From positions 4,662,001 through 4,726,000 of the forward strand of contig NZ_JADPZX010000001.1 in the NCBI RefSeq assembly GCF_015712165.1: a stretch of 64,000 bases of DNA. Direction: 5' to 3'. Shown in pieces: positions 7,121 to 14,693 of the stretch. The stretch comes from Streptomyces spinoverrucosus (GTDB taxonomy: Bacteria; Actinomycetota; Actinomycetes; Streptomycetales; Streptomycetaceae). Under the pieces are notes generated by a model, which was not told the origin of the DNA, made no database searches, and worked only from the letters and a program-made list of their open reading frames with translations. The position numbers and the translations under genes are program-made. Within the stretch, counting starts at the first letter, position 1. Each line of letters starts with the position of its first letter.

Positions 7121-8209
7121 ATGGCACCCGAATCAGCTTCCATCGCTCGGCTGCACGCGGTCGAGGTGAGTGGGGACTCGAGTGTGGTCGAAGGGCCACT
7201 TCAGGGCTACCACCACGAGACCTATGTGATTCCGCTCCCCGGGACGACGGGCCGATGGAAATGCCGGGAGCCACGCAGCAATCTTGAGTGGTTTGACCGG
7301 CGGTGCTTCGCCTCCGAGGAGCAGCTGCTGACAGCTCTGGCGGGCCGGATCCCCAAAATTCCGGACATCATCGAAGTCGGGGGCTTCCGCCTGCAGCGCT
7401 TCATCGAGGGGCATACGCTCGGCACTCTGCACCGATCCGGTCACCCCGTTCCTGACGTGGTCTTCCGGCAGATCGCAGAGTTCTTCGGTCAACTGGTCGA
7501 CGTGGGCCCGGAAACGCTTCTGGTCAAGCGCCGTTGCAAACGTGAGGACAGGCCGGAGGACGGTGATACCGAGGGGTTCCTGGAACGGCTGGTCTGTTTC
7601 ACCGAGGAGCGTGTGTATGAGGAGAACCTGAAGGTTTTCGAAGGGCTCTTCGGGGCCCTCGGATTGGACGAGGAGTCGTTCAAACGGCTTCGCAAGCATG
7701 TGTCCGGCCTTCGGCTGAGGCCCTTCAGCCTGCTCCACGCCGACCTGCACCGCGAGAACTTCATCGTGGATTCCCGCGAGCGGCTCTGGACGATCGACTG
7801 GGAACTGGCGATGGTCGGCGATCCGCTCTACGACCTGGCAACGCATCTGTATCTGATGCGCTACCCGAAGTGGCAGGAGCACCAGATGGCGGTGCAGTGG
7901 CGCGCCGCCGTCGAGAAGGTCCGCCCAGGAGCCTCGAACGGCATGGAGCGCGACCTTGCCCTGCTCATCGACTACAAACGGGCTCAGTCCGTGTTCACGG
8001 ATGTCATCCGGGTGGCCCTCGCGCTGGACGCCGAGCCGGACGTCGACCGGCGGCGCCTTGGTCAGGCCGGACTGAAACTGAGGAAAATCCTCGCTGCCGC
8101 CGCCGTACCACTTGGTCTGGAGTCCGTCCCGGGCGTGCAGCGGATCGCTACAGCACTCATGCGCTGGCATCGCGCACACGGGCGGGGCAGCACCGCGCTG
8201 TCCCTCTGA
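7121..8209 (+). CDS. APH-fold small-molecule kinase 1
   Basis: This 362-residue protein belongs to the aminoglycoside/choline kinase fold. The catalytic loop is LLHADLHRENF (Asp and Asn of the Brenner motif) and the metal-binding block is IDWELAMVGDPLYDL. A nucleotide-binding N-lobe covers about residues 15-100. It should phosphorylate a hydroxyl on a small metabolite; nothing shows that it confers drug resistance. The start is uncertain. ATG 7121 fits the fold, but an in-frame ATG at 7046 would add 25 residues containing a Cys cluster (CDGVACCHFC). The second kinase at 8489 shares the IDWE-x-AMVGDPLYDL block. It lies divergent to the HAD/membrane-sensor pair, which suggests one functional cassette. 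Confidence 0.75.
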   Translation: MAPESASIARLHAVEVSGDSSVVEGPLQGYHHETYVIPLPGTTGRWKCREPRSNLEWFDRRCFASEEQLLTALAGRIPKIPDIIEVGGFRLQRFIEGHTLGTLHRSGHPVPDVVFRQIAEFFGQLVDVGPETLLVKRRCKREDRPEDGDTEGFLERLVCFTEERVYEENLKVFEGLFGALGLDEESFKRLRKHVSGLRLRPFSLLHADLHRENFIVDSRERLWTIDWELAMVGDPLYDLATHLYLMRYPKWQEHQMAVQWRAAVEKVRPGASNGMERDLALLIDYKRAQSVFTDVIRVALALDAEPDVDRRRLGQAGLKLRKILAAAAVPLGLESVPGVQRIATALMRWHRAHGRGSTALSL

Positions 8210-8488
8210 CCGGGGCCGCACGTGGTGGGCCGGGACTCTGGCTGGTGTGTAATTTCCTCCGTCTTCCGTGTGACACCAGGAGCGGCCGGTGGGTGCCAGT
8301 CCTGTTCCTCTTCCCCGGACAGGGGAAGGAGCCGCCCGTGGTTTGGCTGTCGCTGTCAGGGCGTTCATGGAGCGCGTCGAGTCCTTGGGGCATGTGACGC
8401 ACGACCACCACAACACCAACTGACCGTCCGCGTTCCGCGCGCCTCTGCGCTGCCTGTGGCTCCCGGCACCGTCAACTGGCAGCCGGAC
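8210..8488. other. Spacer between the two kinase genes
   Basis: No complete gene is supported. A short plus-strand frame ending near 8420 (tail MERVESLGHVTHDHHNTN) looks like the end of a lost coding sequence, but I cannot name it. Confidence 0.35.
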
Positions 8489-9619
8489 ATGCGTGTCCCC
8501 GAGCATGCTGCGTTCCCCTACTCCGCGGTGCGCCGAGCGCTGTTGGCGGAAGTGGCGGATCCGGCCGGGCTCAGGTTCGAAGGAACGTCCCACCAGAGCA
8601 CGGTCGTCCGCGTTCCTGAACTGGAGGTGCCGGTCGTGGTCAGGCGGAGGCGCGATCGGATCGGCGCCATCCAGCCGCGGTACCTCAGCGAACACGCGGT
8701 GCTCAGAGCCATCGAGAGGTCAGGCGTCCCCGTGCGCGCGCCCGCCGTGCTGGCGCTGGGCGTCAGCGGCCTGCACGAACAGTTCGCCATCCACACCTAC
8801 CTCGGGCCGCGCGCCGGCCGGCCGCCCAGCCATCCGGAGGGCGGGCTCCGGCCGCACGAGGCCGACGATCTTGTCGACCAGCTCTGTGGCCTGACCAAAG
8901 TGGACACCAAGTCCCTCGCCCCCATGGCCGACGGCCTTCAATTCCACACCTGGCTGTGCGATCGACTCGTGGACTTCGTGGACAACTTGCCGGACCAGGC
9001 GAAACAGCTCGCCGGCAACCTTGGGCTGCCGGACGGCACCCGGCTGGGACTGATCCTCGCCCGGCATCGGCTCACCCCGCGAGAGCCCGTCCTGCTGCAC
9101 GGAGACCTCAACCCGTGGAACCTCGTGCGGGACGAGCGCGACGGCCGTCTGGGGATCATCGACTGGGAGCGGGCCATGGTTGGCGACCCCCTCTACGACC
9201 TGGTCAGGCATTTCCACCTGACGCCGACCCGACCGGAGATCCGGGACCGTATGCTCCGGCGCTGGCAGCAGCGGCTGCCCGACCAGTACACCGCGGGCTG
9301 GCGAGAGGACCGGCACGTGTACCGCTGGATCGAAGGGATCCGTTCGGCCTACGTGGACCTGGCCCGCCTGGTGAGCCGGGACCGTGTCGAGACGCCCGAC
9401 GTACGGAGGGCGCTGGATTCCTACGCCAGCACTCTGGACGTCGCCACCGCGACACTCGGAGTGCGGGCCAAGGCGGCACCCAACCCTCTGCTCGTCCACG
9501 CGCTGCCGGGCGGCGCCGGAGGCGGTGGTCGTGCCGCTGGCGACCGGGTTCCGGGTGCCCGCGGCGGTGGTGGGGCTCGCGAACCGGCTGCTGCGGCGGC
9601 TGGACGTGGACGTGCCTGA
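8489..9619 (+). CDS. APH-fold small-molecule kinase 2, with a read-through tail
   Basis: This APH-fold kinase has the catalytic loop LLHGDLNPWNLV and the metal block IIDWERAMVGDPLYDLVRH, and is paralogous to the kinase at 7121. The kinase core runs to about nt 9490. After that the frame gives a Gly/Arg/Ala-rich tail (about residues 335-376) that is simply the helicase remnant read in the wrong frame. The native stop codon has therefore been lost or replaced at the junction. ATG 8489 is used; GTG 8456 is an alternative with no better ribosome binding site. The tail may be harmless because the conserved kinase blocks are complete. The product probably acts with the first kinase, as heteromer or isoenzyme; that is inference. 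Confidence 0.68.
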   Translation: MRVPEHAAFPYSAVRRALLAEVADPAGLRFEGTSHQSTVVRVPELEVPVVVRRRRDRIGAIQPRYLSEHAVLRAIERSGVPVRAPAVLALGVSGLHEQFAIHTYLGPRAGRPPSHPEGGLRPHEADDLVDQLCGLTKVDTKSLAPMADGLQFHTWLCDRLVDFVDNLPDQAKQLAGNLGLPDGTRLGLILARHRLTPREPVLLHGDLNPWNLVRDERDGRLGIIDWERAMVGDPLYDLVRHFHLTPTRPEIRDRMLRRWQQRLPDQYTAGWREDRHVYRWIEGIRSAYVDLARLVSRDRVETPDVRRALDSYASTLDVATATLGVRAKAAPNPLLVHALPGGAGGGGRAAGDRVPGARGGGGAREPAAAAAGRGRA

Positions 9620-10010
9620 GGCGCGGTCGCTGCGCACGGACGGGGAGTTGCGGATTCGTGAGGCGGCGGGCGATCTGCGCGGGGCGGTCGTGACGGCCGT
9701 GCGGGACGCGCTGGGGCGGGAGGGTTCGGTGGGGGTCGTCGCCGCGGACGCGGACGCCGGGTGGGTGCGGGAGGCGCTCGCGGCGGCCGGGATCGGCGCG
9801 GCGGGGCCGGAAGAGCTCGGCGCGCGGGTGACGGTGGTGCCGGCGAATGTGGTCAAGGGACTGGAGTACGACCATGTCGTCGCCGTCGAGCCGGCGGCCA
9901 TCGCGGAGGGGGAGCAGGCGGAGGGGCGGGGGTTGCACCGGCTGTATGTGGTGGTGACGCGCGCGGTGTCGCGGCTGGACGTGGTGCACGCGCGCGTGCT
10001 GCCGTTCTGA
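9505..10010 (+). pseudogene. 3' remnant of a superfamily-1 helicase gene (UvrD/HelD type)
   Basis: About 165 residues remain in a frame different from the kinase upstream. They carry the late helicase motifs: VTVVPANVVKGLEYDHVV (motif V type) and LHRLYVVVTRAVSRLDVV (motif VI type). The ATP-binding Walker A and B motifs and everything before are missing. A full-length gene of this family would need roughly 1.5 to 2 kb more upstream, where the kinase/HAD cassette now lies. The simplest reading is that the cassette replaced the 5' part of the helicase gene. Whether the parent was a UvrD-like or HelD/HelR-like RNA polymerase-clearing protein cannot be settled from the tail. Confidence 0.7.
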
Positions 10011-10016
10011 GGGGGT

Positions 10017-10046
10017 GGCGCCTCCGGGGTTGTTCCCGGAGGCGCC
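10017..10046. terminator. Strong hairpin between convergent genes
   Basis: A perfect 12-bp stem, GGCGCCTCCGGG with CCCGGAGGCGCC, and a GTTGTT loop. It lies between the helicase remnant (+) and the nitroreductase-hemerythrin gene (-) and can serve both directions. Confidence 0.75.
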
Positions 10047-10056
10047 CGAAGGAACG

Positions 10057-10908
10057 TCAGGCGTCGAGCAGGGGGATCAACTGCTCCTCCTCGTACGTCA
10101 GATGCGCCTCCAGCTCCGCGGTGAGGCGCTCGACCTCGGTGCGGGCGGTGGCCGGGTCCTGCGTCGCGACCGCCCTGCGCAGGTCCTCGACGAGCTCGGC
10201 GATGCGGTCGTGCTCCTCGCGCAGCCGTTCGATGGCGGGGGCGGCCGTGGGGTTGCGGTCGGCCAGGAACGGGAACAGGCCGAGATCCTCGCCGGTGTGG
10301 TGGTTGTGCAGGCCGTGGCAGAAGGTGAGGCAGTTGACCCGCAGCTGGGCGCCGAGGGAGCCGCTGTTTCCCGTTGCTCTGTTCATCTCCTGCCGGATCA
10401 GCGCGAGTTCGCGCCGGAAAGCATCATGAACGACCTTGATCGCCTCGCCCATGGAACCGGCGTTGATGTTCCCGGGGCCGTGGCCCGCGATCTCGTACAG
10501 CGCCACGACCGGTATCACCCGCCCGGCCTTCTCCTGGTACGCCGCCCAGCCCGCGTCCGTCTCGACGGCGCGCGCGAAGGCCTGGTCGCGTTCCTCGCCC
10601 TCCAGCACCACGGCCCGCGCCTGGTAGGTGAACGCGCCGCTCTCCACGGTGACCTCGGGATGGGCGAGGAGGTTGTGGTACCAGGCCGGATGCCTGGGGG
10701 CGCCGGCCGCGGAGGCGATGACCAGGATGCGGTCGCCGCCGTCGGGGAGGTAGGCGACGGGGGTGGTGTGCTCGGCACCCGAGCGGGCGCCGGTGGTGGT
10801 GAGGAGGATGAGCCGGGCGCCCTCGAAGTGGCCTCCGACGTGGCCCCGGTAGGCGCGGAACTCCTCGATGATCTGTTGGTTGAAGTTGTTGATGGTGTCG
10901 TTGGGCAT
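10057..10908 (-). CDS. Deazaflavin-type nitroreductase fused to a hemerythrin HHE domain
   Basis: This 283-residue two-domain protein starts with a DDN-like F420/FMN-binding split-barrel domain (residues about 5-125; LILLTTTGARSG and AWYHNLLAHPEVTVE are typical). A hemerythrin-like four-helix domain follows (about 140-283) with the expected His/Glu ligands: CHGLHNHHTGED, REEHDRIAEL and HLTYEEEQLIPLL. The first domain family reduces nitro or quinone-like compounds with F420H2. The second binds a di-iron centre that senses or handles oxygen, NO or iron. The ATG at 10908 follows an AGAGAAGAGA stretch. It stands alone between hairpins and a HAD gene. The joined domains suggest redox-linked sensing or detoxification; the substrate is unknown. 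Confidence 0.82.
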   Translation of the reverse strand: MPNDTINNFNQQIIEEFRAYRGHVGGHFEGARLILLTTTGARSGAEHTTPVAYLPDGGDRILVIASAAGAPRHPAWYHNLLAHPEVTVESGAFTYQARAVVLEGEERDQAFARAVETDAGWAAYQEKAGRVIPVVALYEIAGHGPGNINAGSMGEAIKVVHDAFRRELALIRQEMNRATGNSGSLGAQLRVNCLTFCHGLHNHHTGEDLGLFPFLADRNPTAAPAIERLREEHDRIAELVEDLRRAVATQDPATARTEVERLTAELEAHLTYEEEQLIPLLDA

Positions 10909-11084
10909 GCTCGTTGTTCTCTTCTCTCTCTGGCGGTGGTCGTCACTGGTCGTCGGTGAGCGAACGCGCAAAACGCGCAGAGAGAGATCGGCGGGCTCCG
11001 GGCCCGCCACTGCCTCATTCAGAGGCCGGGCACCCAACTCGTCCGCGGCACTTGGCCGCCAACCCGGCAGTCATGCGGCCACAG

Positions 11085-11090
11085 TAGCCT
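11085..11090 (+). promoter_or_regulatory. Leaderless -10 hexamer for the HAD-like gene
   Basis: TAGCCT is followed by seven bases and GTG 11098, with no ribosome binding site. Confidence 0.45.
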
Positions 11091-11097
11091 AGGCGCG

Positions 11098-11571
11098 GTG
11101 CTGCTCTTCCTGGATATCGACGGAACGCTGCTCCCGTTCGGGTCGGCGGCTCCGTATCCGGCGTACGAGACGCCCTTCGAGCGGGGCGCCGCGCACCCGT
11201 TGCTGACCAGGGTCGACCCGGCGCTGGGCCCCCGACTGCTCGCGCTGGGCTGCGAGTTGGTGTGGGCCACCACCTGGCTGGACGAGGCGAACGAGGTCAT
11301 GGCGCCCTGGCTCGGCCTGCCCCAGCTGCCGGTCGTGGACTGGCCGGACGAGGTGGAACGGCCCGGCCCGGTGCACTGGAAGACCCGGCCGCTCGTGGCC
11401 TGGGCGGCGGGCCGGCCCTTTGTCTGGCTCGACGACGAGATCACCGCCGCCGACCGGGACTGGGTGGCCGCCCACCACCCCGGGCGGGCCCTGCCGCATC
11501 GCGTGGACCATCGGGTGGGGCTCACGGACGCGGACTTCGCCCTGCTGGCGGGGTGGGTGGGCGGTGGCTGA
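11098..11571 (+). CDS. Small HAD-like hydrolase
   Basis: This 157-residue protein opens with HAD motif I (LLFLDIDGTLLPFG). Motif II is at WATTWLDEAN and an acidic motif IV at FVWLDDEITAADRDW. No large cap domain is present, so it is a compact HAD of the kind often annotated as a secreted or RNA-repair-type HAD protein. The likely chemistry is phosphate hydrolysis on an unknown substrate. The GTG start is favoured by the leaderless hexamer at 11085. It is convergent with the imine reductase gene 10 bases downstream, so it has no obvious operon partner. Confidence 0.72.
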   Translation: MLLFLDIDGTLLPFGSAAPYPAYETPFERGAAHPLLTRVDPALGPRLLALGCELVWATTWLDEANEVMAPWLGLPQLPVVDWPDEVERPGPVHWKTRPLVAWAAGRPFVWLDDEITAADRDWVAAHHPGRALPHRVDHRVGLTDADFALLAGWVGGG

Positions 11572-11581
11572 CGGTGTCGGT

Positions 11582-12475
11582 TCAGTGGCCGTGGCGGCTC
11601 AGCAGGTCCGTGACCCGGGTGAAGCCGTCCGTGCCGTGGCCGAGGGCGATGACGCGGCGGGCCTGGCCCTCCACCGCGCGCATCACGCCCGCCTCGATGC
11701 CGTGGGCCTCGGAGGCCTCGATGATGTGGGACATGGAGGAGACCGCCGAGGTGATCGGGTTGAGCTCGCCGGAGTAGGTGGCGTCGTCGACATCGCCCGC
11801 GAACGCCTCGAACAGCGGCGGCAGGATCGCGCCGATGCCCTGCGCGAACGGCGCCAGTTCGCGTGCCGTGATCCCCTCCGCGCGGGCCACGGCCAGGGCG
11901 TGCGCATAGCCCGCCATCGCCGTCCAGAAGATGTCGAGCAGCACGATGTCGTACGCCGCCGCCCGTCCGACGTCCTCGCCGAGGTGGGTGTGCGTGCCAC
12001 CGAGCGTGTCCAGGACGGGCTTGTGCGCGCGGTACACCTCCTCCGGGCCGCTGTGCAGGAACACCGCCTCGGGCGTGCCGATGGTGGGGGTCGGCGTCAT
12101 GATCGCGCCGTCCAGGTAGCGGACGCCGTGCCCGCCCGCCCAGTCAGCGGTGTCGCGGGCCCGGGCCGGGGTGTCGGCGGTGAGGTTCACGAGCGTGCGG
12201 CCCTTGAGGGCGTCGGCGACCGCGGGCTGCCGGAGAATCGCGTCGGAGGCGTCGTAGTTCACCACGCAGACCACGACCAGGTCGCTCGCCGCGACCGCCT
12301 CCTCGGCCGTACCGGCCGCCGTCGCTCCGCGGGCGACCAGCTCGGCGTCCCGGCCGGGGGTGCGGTTCCAGACGGTGGTCCGCAGACCGGCGTCCAGGAA
12401 GGCACCCGCCAGCGCGCGGCCCATCGGGCCCAGACCGAGCACCGTGACGGCAGACTGGTCGTCGTACATGGACAT
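11582..12475 (-). CDS. NAD(P)-dependent imine reductase-like oxidoreductase
   Basis: This 297-residue member of the 6-phosphogluconate/3-hydroxyisobutyrate dehydrogenase superfamily has an N-terminal Rossmann motif (VLGLGPMGRALAGAFLDAG). A long inter-domain helix leads to an all-helical C-terminal domain with AAAYDIVLLDIFWTAMAGY, which is the region holding the catalytic acid in imine reductases. The conserved Lys of 3-hydroxyisobutyrate dehydrogenases is not in its usual place, which favours the imine reductase subgroup. GGGAG precedes the ATG. It diverges from an HxlR-type regulator 55 bases away, a common arrangement in which the regulator controls the reductase. The natural substrate is unknown. 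Confidence 0.8.
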   Translation of the reverse strand: MSMYDDQSAVTVLGLGPMGRALAGAFLDAGLRTTVWNRTPGRDAELVARGATAAGTAEEAVAASDLVVVCVVNYDASDAILRQPAVADALKGRTLVNLTADTPARARDTADWAGGHGVRYLDGAIMTPTPTIGTPEAVFLHSGPEEVYRAHKPVLDTLGGTHTHLGEDVGRAAAYDIVLLDIFWTAMAGYAHALAVARAEGITARELAPFAQGIGAILPPLFEAFAGDVDDATYSGELNPITSAVSSMSHIIEASEAHGIEAGVMRAVEGQARRVIALGHGTDGFTRVTDLLSRHGH

Positions 12476-12477
12476 AT

Positions 12478-12509
12478 TTGTTCAACTCCCTTGAGAACGA
12501 TAAGAACAA
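12478..12509. promoter_or_regulatory. Candidate HxlR operator
   Basis: TTGTTC at 12478-12483 and GAACAA at 12504-12509 form an inverted repeat, with a further GAAC between them, in the intergenic region of the imine reductase and HxlR genes. HxlR-family dimers bind such spaced half-sites close to divergent promoters. Confidence 0.4.
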
Positions 12510-12530
12510 TTCATCACAAAAGGGGCAAAG

Positions 12531-12881
12531 GTGACGCGTAGGCAGGCCCAGGATCCCAACGTCTGCGGAGTGACCGCCGCGATCGCGGTGATCGACGGCA
12601 AGTGGAAGACGTCCCTGCTCTGGCTCCTGGAGTCGGGCCCGCACCGCCCCGGCGAACTGCGCCGGAAGCTGCCGGGCCTCACCGAGAAGGTGCTGACCCA
12701 GGCGCTGCGCGAGATGGAGACGGACGGCCTCGTACACCGCGAGGTGCACGACGTACTGCCCCTGAAGACCGTCTACTCCCTGACCGACTTCGGCCGCGAA
12801 CTCTCCGAGACACTGGCTCCCCTCTCCGACTGGGGCCACCGCCGTCTGGAGCGCCTCGCCGTGACTTCGTCGGCCTCCTGA
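12531..12881 (+). CDS. HxlR-family winged-helix regulator
   Basis: This 116-residue protein has the HxlR layout. A Cys lies near the N-terminus (CGV), followed by VIDGKWKTSLLWLL, the recognition region GELRRKLPGLTEKVLTQALREM and the wing ending in VYSLTDFGRELS. Members respond to reactive electrophiles or aldehydes, often through the N-terminal Cys. It diverges from the imine reductase gene and is the probable regulator of that gene. The GTG at 12531 follows an AAAGGGGCAAAG purine tract. Confidence 0.82.
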   Translation: MTRRQAQDPNVCGVTAAIAVIDGKWKTSLLWLLESGPHRPGELRRKLPGLTEKVLTQALREMETDGLVHREVHDVLPLKTVYSLTDFGRELSETLAPLSDWGHRRLERLAVTSSAS

Positions 12882-12957
12882 CCACCGGCTCTCAGCCTCT
12901 CGCCGGGGGTGCGCGGTGCCAAGTACCCACAAAAAAGTGGGTAGACCGAGCGGCAGG

Positions 12958-13947
12958 TCAGGTGGCGTCTCCGCGTGGGCGCGCGGCGTCGGCGCAGCGG
13001 CGGGCCAGGTGTGCGAAGGCGTCCCTGAGCTCGGTCGGGCCGATCACCTCGATGTCGGCGTCGAATCTGCCGATGGCGGCGGCCAGGCCGGTCCATGACC
13101 ACGAGCCCAGGACGAGCCGGCAGCGGTCCGGGCCGAGTTCCTCGACGACTCCGTCGTGGGCGTGGCGGGACACGACGGCGGCGGGCAGGCCGAGGATCAC
13201 CTCGCCGCGACAGGGCCAGTCGCCGGTGCCGCCGGAGCCCCGGAATCTGTCGGTCAGGAAGGCGGCCACATCGCCTCGGGGCAGTTCGCGCGGGGTGAAG
13301 CGCGGCCCGGTGGGGATGCGCGGGGCGATGCGGTCCGCGCGGAAGGTGCGCCAGTCCGCGCGGTCGAGGTCCCAGGCGACCAGGTACCAGCGGCCGCCCC
13401 GGGTGACGACATGGTGGGGCTCCACCCGGCGCGGCGGGGTCGGGACGCCGTCGTCGTCCACGCCGGGCGGGTAGTCGAAGCGGAGGACCTCACGGGCGTG
13501 GGCGGCAGCGCCGAGCGTCACGAGCACGCCGCTGTCGACCGGTGGGTCCGGGCGGGGCGGCCGTTCGACGGCGGTGACCTGGACGGTGTCGATGCGGTGG
13601 CGCAGCCGTGCGGGCATGACCTGCCGGACGGTGGTCAGCGCACGGGCCGCGGCCTCCTCGACACCGGCACCGGCGGTGGTGGCGATCCGGAGAGCCACGG
13701 CGAGGGCGACGGCCTGCTCGTCGTCGAACAGCAACGGGGGCAGGTCGCTGCCGGCGGCGAGCCGGTAGCCGCCGTCGGGACCCTTGGTGGTGACGATGGG
13801 ATAGCCGAGCTCGCGCAGGCGTTCGACATCGCGGCGCACGGTGCGCGGGCTGATGTCCAGCCGCTCGGCCAGCAGCGTCCCCGGCCAGTCCCGGCGTGCC
13901 TGGAGCAGGGAGAGCAGCGACAGCAGTCGCGCTGAGGTCTTCGGCAT
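12958..13947 (-). CDS. WYL-domain (DeoR/YafY-type) transcriptional regulator
   Basis: This 329-residue protein has an N-terminal DeoR-type helix-turn-helix (LLSLLQARRDWPGTLLAERL, then ISPRTVRRDVERLRELGYPI). A middle region follows, and the WYL domain has its characteristic block GGRWYLVAWDLDRADWRTFRADRI, in which the W-Y-L residues are present. WYL domains bind nucleotides or single-stranded nucleic acid. It diverges from a DinB-family gene, a pairing often seen in actinomycetes. The ATG at 13947 matches the usual start of the HTH; upstream in-frame codons up to 13977 give an unneeded extension. Confidence 0.82.
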   Translation of the reverse strand: MPKTSARLLSLLSLLQARRDWPGTLLAERLDISPRTVRRDVERLRELGYPIVTTKGPDGGYRLAAGSDLPPLLFDDEQAVALAVALRIATTAGAGVEEAAARALTTVRQVMPARLRHRIDTVQVTAVERPPRPDPPVDSGVLVTLGAAAHAREVLRFDYPPGVDDDGVPTPPRRVEPHHVVTRGGRWYLVAWDLDRADWRTFRADRIAPRIPTGPRFTPRELPRGDVAAFLTDRFRGSGGTGDWPCRGEVILGLPAAVVSRHAHDGVVEELGPDRCRLVLGSWSWTGLAAAIGRFDADIEVIGPTELRDAFAHLARRCADAARPRGDAT

Positions 13948-14048
13948 GCCCCGGATACTGCCCCGAGTAGCGGTCACGACCTGACCGCTTCCGCTGCGAC
14001 GGTGGTCCCGTGCCGAACACCGAGAACGACCGGAAGGGCCCGATCACC

Positions 14049-14627
14049 GTGACTGCCACGACTCCCCCCGCCTCGCCGCTCGACGCCGAGCGGTCCGACC
14101 TGCTCGCCGCGCTCGCGACCGCGCGTGCCGCCCTCGTCCGGACGACCCGCGAGCTCAGTGACGAGCAGGCCGGCGAACGTCCGACGGTCAGCGCGCTGTG
14201 CGTGGGCGGGCTGATCAAGCACGTCGCGTCCATGGAGGAGATGTGGATGCGTTTCGCGGCCGAGGGCCCCTCGACGATGCGCTACGACCTGCCCGACGGC
14301 GTCACCTGGGCCGACCTCGCGGCCGGTACCGCGCCCGCGGTGCCGCAGTGGATGATCGACCACCAGAAGGAGTTCGGGATGCAGCCCGGCGAGACGCTGG
14401 CCGGGGTCCTGCGGCGTTACGAGGAGGTCGCCGCCGCGAGCGAGAAGATCCTCGCCACCGTCCCCGACCTGTCGGCGACGTACCCGCTGCCGGAGGTGCC
14501 GTGGAACGAGCCGGGAGCGGTGCGCAGTGTGCGCGGGGCGCTGCTGCACATCATCGCCGAGACCGCCCAGCACGCCGGGCACGCGGACATCCTGCGCGAG
14601 GCGCTCGACGGGCAGACGTCCACCTGA
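14049..14627 (+). CDS. DinB-like protein (DUF664 or mycothiol-maleylpyruvate isomerase fold)
   Basis: This roughly 192-residue four-helix protein of the DinB superfamily has conserved metal-ligand positions in LIKHVASMEEMW (first His) and in the C-terminal block ETAQHAGHADILREAL (two His). These proteins bind a divalent metal, and many in actinomycetes act as mycothiol-dependent transferases. The window also contains mshA, the first mycothiol gene. GTG 14049 is used because GGAAGGG precedes it; GTG 14010 would add 13 residues. It diverges from the WYL regulator and faces a second DinB-type gene (14694-15287) across a hairpin. Confidence 0.78.
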   Translation: MTATTPPASPLDAERSDLLAALATARAALVRTTRELSDEQAGERPTVSALCVGGLIKHVASMEEMWMRFAAEGPSTMRYDLPDGVTWADLAAGTAPAVPQWMIDHQKEFGMQPGETLAGVLRRYEEVAAASEKILATVPDLSATYPLPEVPWNEPGAVRSVRGALLHIIAETAQHAGHADILREALDGQTST

Positions 14628-14643
14628 CGCGGTGAGCCGGAAA

Positions 14644-14675
14644 CGGGCGGCGGCCGCATGCCGGACCGCCGCCCG
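14644..14675. terminator. Bidirectional hairpin between two DinB-type genes
   Basis: Ten-base arms CGGGCGGCGG and CCGCCGCCCG enclose a 12-base loop, between convergent stops. Confidence 0.65.
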
Positions 14676-14693
14676 GTGCGGCACATCCGGGCG

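Noticed and set aside
7121..9619. Antibiotic-resistance genes (aminoglycoside phosphotransferases)
   Set aside because: The APH fold is shared by many metabolic kinases, and no antibiotic-cluster or resistance-specific residues are visible.
13490..14233. Overlapping minus-strand frame across the WYL and DinB genes
   Set aside because: Composition is an Arg/Pro/Ala-rich shadow; both overlapping real genes have clear domains.
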